NCBI RefSeq assembly: GCF_002982115.1
Contig: NZ_CP019980.1
Location: forward strand, 4,348,001-4,412,000
Direction: 5' to 3'
DNA: 64,000 nucleotides
DNA from: Lysinibacillus sphaericus
Lineage (GTDB): Bacteria > Bacillota > Bacilli > Bacillales_A > Planococcaceae
Within the stretch, counting starts at the first letter, position 1. Each line of letters opens with the position of its first letter. Below, one piece after another: positions 60,573 through 64,000 of this stretch. The position numbers and the translations under genes were made by a program. Below the pieces are notes generated by a model. It was given only the letters and a program-made list of their open reading frames with translations. It had not been told where the DNA came from and did not search any database.

Positions 60573-61190
60573 TCACTTTTCGATGGATAACCAAAAGAAA
60601 GCAATAATTTCTTTTGACGCCAAAGATACTGTGTCAAAAAGCCTTTTTCCTTCACCATCTTTAAAGTAGCCCACTGACATTAGCGCCATAAACGTATGGG
60701 CAAAAAATTCTGCATTCCCTTTGCGAATTGTCCCTTTTTCCATTTCACTTTGCATCGCTCGCTCAATCGTTTTATACATCTCATTTTCAGAAGCATGTAC
60801 TTCTTTCAATTGCGTTTGTGATAGATTGATGGTCGCCTCTCGCATAAAGTTCTTCATATCAATATCAACAGTTGCTGATAAATGGACTTCAATCAGTTGC
60901 TCTAATCGATCTCTAAATGGAATCGGTTGCTCTAAAATTCGTTCAATATGATGTCTAATTCTATGCATCATTTCAACTAAGGCCGATGTATATAAATCCC
61001 CTTTAGTTGGGTAGTAGTAATAGATAGTGGCTTTTGTAACATTACAGGCTTTGGCAACATCATCCATGGACACGTTTTTGTAGCCATCCTTAATAAACAG
61101 CATGGTCGCTGTTTCTAAGACAATATCTTTTGTAGGTTTAGCCTTGTCATCATGGCGAGGTCTTCCTAGAACACGCGGTGATTGTTTCAA
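60573..61190 (-). CDS. TetR-family repressor of the MMPL gene
   Basis: TTG at 61190 (or 61193) follows AAGGAGG by 8 (5) bases; the ATG far upstream at 61241 has no site. KPTKDIVLETATMLFIKDGYKNVSMDDVAKACNVTKATIYYYYPTKGDLYTSALVEMM is a TetR HTH with an added RGRPR-like basic N-tail (GRPRHDDKAKP). It is divergent from the MMPL gene and the palindrome at 61237 lies between them. Confidence 0.88.
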   Translation of the reverse strand: MKQSPRVLGRPRHDDKAKPTKDIVLETATMLFIKDGYKNVSMDDVAKACNVTKATIYYYYPTKGDLYTSALVEMMHRIRHHIERILEQPIPFRDRLEQLIEVHLSATVDIDMKNFMREATINLSQTQLKEVHASENEMYKTIERAMQSEMEKGTIRKGNAEFFAHTFMALMSVGYFKDGEGKRLFDTVSLASKEIIAFFWLSIEK

Positions 61191-61236
61191 CAAGATCGCC
61201 TCCTTATAATGTGTAGTACTAAACATATTATAACAT

Positions 61237-61256
61237 ATCAATACTTCTGTATTGAT
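61237..61256. promoter_or_regulatory. Palindromic operator between TetR and MMPL genes
   Basis: ATCAATAC-TTCT-GTATTGAT is a perfect 8-base inverted repeat in the 123-base divergent gap, fitting a TetR-family operator. Confidence 0.65.
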
Positions 61257-61313
61257 TAATTAACCTTCTAGTATATATAATTAGTGTACATTACATGAAA
61301 CGGAGGTTTTCTA

Positions 61314-63500
61314 ATGAAAAAACATCCACTTGAGCAATGGGGCTCAATGGTAGCCAGTAAAAAAGGGCGTTTTCTTGCACTTGGATGCTGGGTATTACTT
61401 GTTCTCGTCCTTTCGTTTGCTTGGCCGCAAATTAATAGCATCGAAAGTGAAACGGGTAAAAACTTGCCTGACACCGAGATGTCCGAGCAAGCAGCAGCCA
61501 TTATTGCTGAAGAATTCCCAAATGATGCAGGTACACCTTTATTACTCGTTTGGCATAGAGAAAGCGGCCTAACACCAGCTGATTTTGGAGCTATCCAAAA
61601 GGTTTATGCAGAACTAAATAGCAACCCTTTAGAGCATCAAACATTAGTTCCACCATACGATAAAATGCCACCACAGGCTTTATCAGCATCTGCATCTGAC
61701 AACGGTTCTACAATTGTCACACCTGTTTTCTTTGAAAAAGATGTTGCCACTGATGTTTTACAAGAAAGTCTAGATACATTATCAAAAACAATGGATTCAA
61801 ACAATGTTCAACTGGATCAAGATTTATCAAGCGACGCACTACATGTTCGCTATTCTGGACCAGTCGGTATTGCAACGGATGCTGTTAGCTTATTTTCACA
61901 AGCTGATGTAAAACTAATGATTGCAACCGTACTGCTTGTATTAGTGTTATTAATTTTAATTTATCGTTCGCCATTACTTGCCATTATTCCTTTAATTGTT
62001 GTAGGGCTTGCCTATGGTGTTATTAGTCCAACACTCGGTTTCTTTGCAGAGCAAGGATGGATTGACAAAGATTCACAAGCTGTATCCATCATGACGGTTC
62101 TATTATTTGGTGCTGGTACGGACTATTGCTTATTTTTAATTTCAAAATACCGTGAAATTTTACTTGATGTTGAAGATAAAGCGACAGCGATGAAGCTCGC
62201 TGTAAAAGAGTCGGGTGGCGCTATTATGATGAGTGCGCTTACCGTTGTTATTGGTTTAGCTACACTTAGTCTTGCCCATTATGGCTCATTCCAACGCTTC
62301 GCAGTGCCATTTAGCTTTGGCGTATTGGTAATGGGCATTGCTGCGCTAGTTGTTTTACCAGCAATTCTTGTGATTATAGGGCGAGTAGCCTTTTTCCCAT
62401 TCACGCCACGTACAGAAGAAATGGCAAAAGCAAAGGGCAAAAAACAGCACAAACCTTCTCATAAAGTGAGTCATAAAATTGGACATTTTGTAACGCATAA
62501 GCCATGGATTGTTATTGCAGTCACTGTCTTGCTCCTTGGTGGCTTAGCGGCCTTTGTACCACGCATTCAATATACTTTCGACTTATTATCTTCTTTCCCA
62601 GAAGATATGCCATCACGTGAAGGCTTTACTTTAATAGAAGAGAATTTTTCACCTGGCGAGCTGGCACCTGTTCAGCTAGTAATTGATACGCAAGGCTCGG
62701 ATGTTAATTTACAACAACAGCTTACAAAAATTCCATATATCGATAACGTGTCTGATGTACAAATTGGTACGAAAAATAATTCGATACAATTGTATGAATT
62801 ATCATTGAATGCCAATCCGTATGCACAAGAGTCTTTAGAGCATATTCCGGAATTGAAAGCTGAAGTTGTTAAACTTCTTAAAGATTCTGGTATAAAAGAT
62901 GCTGACTCACACGTATGGCTTGGCGGGGAAACAGCAAGCCAATATGATACAAAGCAAATTACCGAGCGCGATGAATCTGTTATCATGCCGACAATGATTG
63001 CTTTAATCGCATTATTATTATTTGTATATTTACGTTCAGTAACAGCAACTGTTTATCTGCTTGCTACAGTTATTATTTCTTACTTTGGTGCGCTTGGTGC
63101 GGGCTGGCTTATTTTGCACCATGTCATGGGTGCAGAGGCAATTTCAGGCTCTATTCCGCTATATGCCTTTGTATTTTTAGTTGCACTTGGCGAGGATTAT
63201 AATATTTTCATGATTTCTGAGATTTGGAAGAAACGAAAAACGAAGGACCATTTAACAGCGGTAGAAGAAGGCGTTGTGCATACAGGTAGTGTTATAACAT
63301 CCGCAGGACTCATTTTAGCAGGTACGTTCGCGGTGCTTGCTACATTACCAATTCAAGTCCTTGTACAGTTCGGTGTTGTAACAGCAATCGGTATATTACT
63401 GGATACGTTTATTGTACGACCTTTACTTGTACCTGCCATTACAACGGTGCTCGGCAAATATGCATTCTGGCCAGGAGCGCTCTTTAAAAAAGGTCATTAA
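61314..63500 (+). CDS. MMPL-family RND transporter
   Basis: 728 residues; two halves each with a large loop and 5-6 membrane helices. VLLFGAGTDYCLFLISKYREI and FVFLVALGEDYNIFMISEIWKK are the D-Y pairs of TM4 and TM10 that carry the proton relay in MMPL/RND exporters. GTPLLLVWHRESGLTP is the outer loop. CGGAGG is 7 bases before the ATG. It probably exports lipids, drugs or quaternary amines; the TetR gene controls it. Confidence 0.92.
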   Translation: MKKHPLEQWGSMVASKKGRFLALGCWVLLVLVLSFAWPQINSIESETGKNLPDTEMSEQAAAIIAEEFPNDAGTPLLLVWHRESGLTPADFGAIQKVYAELNSNPLEHQTLVPPYDKMPPQALSASASDNGSTIVTPVFFEKDVATDVLQESLDTLSKTMDSNNVQLDQDLSSDALHVRYSGPVGIATDAVSLFSQADVKLMIATVLLVLVLLILIYRSPLLAIIPLIVVGLAYGVISPTLGFFAEQGWIDKDSQAVSIMTVLLFGAGTDYCLFLISKYREILLDVEDKATAMKLAVKESGGAIMMSALTVVIGLATLSLAHYGSFQRFAVPFSFGVLVMGIAALVVLPAILVIIGRVAFFPFTPRTEEMAKAKGKKQHKPSHKVSHKIGHFVTHKPWIVIAVTVLLLGGLAAFVPRIQYTFDLLSSFPEDMPSREGFTLIEENFSPGELAPVQLVIDTQGSDVNLQQQLTKIPYIDNVSDVQIGTKNNSIQLYELSLNANPYAQESLEHIPELKAEVVKLLKDSGIKDADSHVWLGGETASQYDTKQITERDESVIMPTMIALIALLLFVYLRSVTATVYLLATVIISYFGALGAGWLILHHVMGAEAISGSIPLYAFVFLVALGEDYNIFMISEIWKKRKTKDHLTAVEEGVVHTGSVITSAGLILAGTFAVLATLPIQVLVQFGVVTAIGILLDTFIVRPLLVPAITTVLGKYAFWPGALFKKGH

Positions 63501-63503
63501 ATG

Positions 63504-63525
63504 GTGACAGGCACTCAAACAATTT
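63504..63525 (+). repeat. Single copy of the GTGACAGGCACTCAAACAATTT repeat
   Basis: The repeat begins 4 bases after the MMPL stop and precedes the terminator. Same family as 41558, 50301 and 54600. Confidence 0.85.
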
Positions 63526-63533
63526 AGCATTTA

Positions 63534-63568
63534 AAATCCCACCGACAGTTTGATCGGTGGGATTTCTT
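63534..63568. terminator. Bidirectional terminator between MMPL and DHA2 genes
   Basis: AAATCCCACCGA and TCGGTGGGATTT form a perfect 12-base stem around CAGTTTGA, with T-rich flanks on both strands (CTTTG on plus, TTTTAAA on minus). Confidence 0.8.
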
Positions 63569-63576
63569 TGTCTATC

Positions 63577-64000
63577 TTAATTTGTTGGTTTTTTTAAATC
63601 CATCGTAGCTGCTGCACTTTCAACTTTTACACGTTTTAAGAAGAACGCTAGTATTAGTGCTAGTACCGTCACAAAAGTAGCGATTAAGAAAGAATGTGTA
63701 ATGCCGTCTAGTAAAGCTGTTTGCATAATTTGCTCTTTCATTTGTTGCATTTGCTCCGCTGTTGGTGCAACACCAGATTGAGCTGCATGTGCTTTAGCCT
63801 CTGCAATTAAATCTTCTGCTGTTGATTTTGTACGGTTATTCATAAATGTAACTAATACCGCACTACCAATAGCTCCAGCTACTTGTTGCAAAGTATTATT
63901 AATAGCTGTACCATGTGGATTCATCATCTGTGGTAATTGGTTTAAACCATTTGTCATAATTGGCATCATAACCATCGACATACCAAACATCCGAATTGTA
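63577..64000 (-). CDS. DHA2-family MFS transporter, C-terminal part
   Basis: The frame is open through the right edge, so the start lies outside. The visible 141 residues include MFGMSMVMMPIMTNGLNQLPQMMNPHGTAINNTLQQVAGAIGSAVLVTFM (penultimate helices of EmrB/LmrB-type proteins, closely like the lmrB gene at 27690) and an extracellular insert rich in Gln/Ala before the last helix. It probably is a second multidrug exporter. Confidence 0.88.
   Translation of the reverse strand, partial: TIRMFGMSMVMMPIMTNGLNQLPQMMNPHGTAINNTLQQVAGAIGSAVLVTFMNNRTKSTAEDLIAEAKAHAAQSGVAPTAEQMQQMKEQIMQTALLDGITHSFLIATFVTVLALILAFFLKRVKVESAAATMDLKKPTN

Overview
The window is low-GC, Gram-positive (Firmicutes) chromosomal DNA with strong AGGAGG ribosome-binding sites and frequent TTG/GTG starts. 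The gene repertoire (YqhG/YqhH, yjlC-ndh, lmrAB, YycE-like, EcsC-like, DUF5071, MocR, AtoE/ScoAB) points to a Bacillus-group organism, most like Lysinibacillus or a relative. The genus is an inference; no rRNA or tRNA is present to test it.

Region 1 (1 to about 10.8 kb) is the early and lysogeny end of a prophage that continues off the left edge. Leftward early genes encode two small HTH proteins, small unknown proteins, a VRR-NUC nuclease, an SNF2-type helicase, a YqaJ-type exonuclease, a P-loop (Sak4/AAA_24-like) recombination ATPase, a fused DUF3268-DUF669 protein, a family-B-like DNA polymerase, an internally duplicated protein and a primase-polymerase cut by the window edge. Rightward lysogeny genes encode a CI-type repressor, a second XRE protein and a tyrosine integrase. 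The divergent promoter pair with its operators is readable at 8.45-8.55 kb. The integrase is preceded by a hairpin that is both a terminator and a near-consensus LexA/SOS box.

Region 2 (10.8-15.2 kb) is scarred DNA next to the attachment end: repeats, an IS3-type end, a decayed WYL-like gene with its own SOS-like box, a methyltransferase-Trm112 fusion, a broken M15 endolysin-type peptidase and a small exported protein. Region 3 (15.3-23 kb) holds a LysR-divergent four-gene operon (MFS, nitronate monooxygenase, large FAD/NAD(P) protein, MFS), followed by a degenerate nucleotidyltransferase. This is the best candidate for an undescribed metabolic system here.

Region 4 (23-34 kb) carries an acetyltransferase, an IS relic, an LLM oxidoreductase, an MFS/TetR divergent pair, an lmrA-lmrB-like drug-efflux operon, and small membrane and lipoprotein genes. 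These include an HxlR regulator whose start codon appears to be ATC. Region 5 (34-46 kb) contains a short-chain fatty acid/acetoacetate module (atoE, LysR, scoA, scoB), an SDR, a LysE exporter, an SRPBCC-ArsR operon with a 20-bp-arm inverted repeat, and yqhG/yqhH.

Region 6 (46-64 kb) contains a duplicated CMD protein, a pseudo-ABC-ATPase fused to LytTR next to an ABC exporter, ATP-grasp, GNAT, MocR, EcsC, quinone reductase and hydrolase genes. It also has a secreted heptapeptide-repeat protein convergent with two small genes, yjlC-ndh, a TetR/MMPL divergent pair, and the end of a DHA2 transporter. Two families of short intergenic repeats recur through the right-hand 30 kb.
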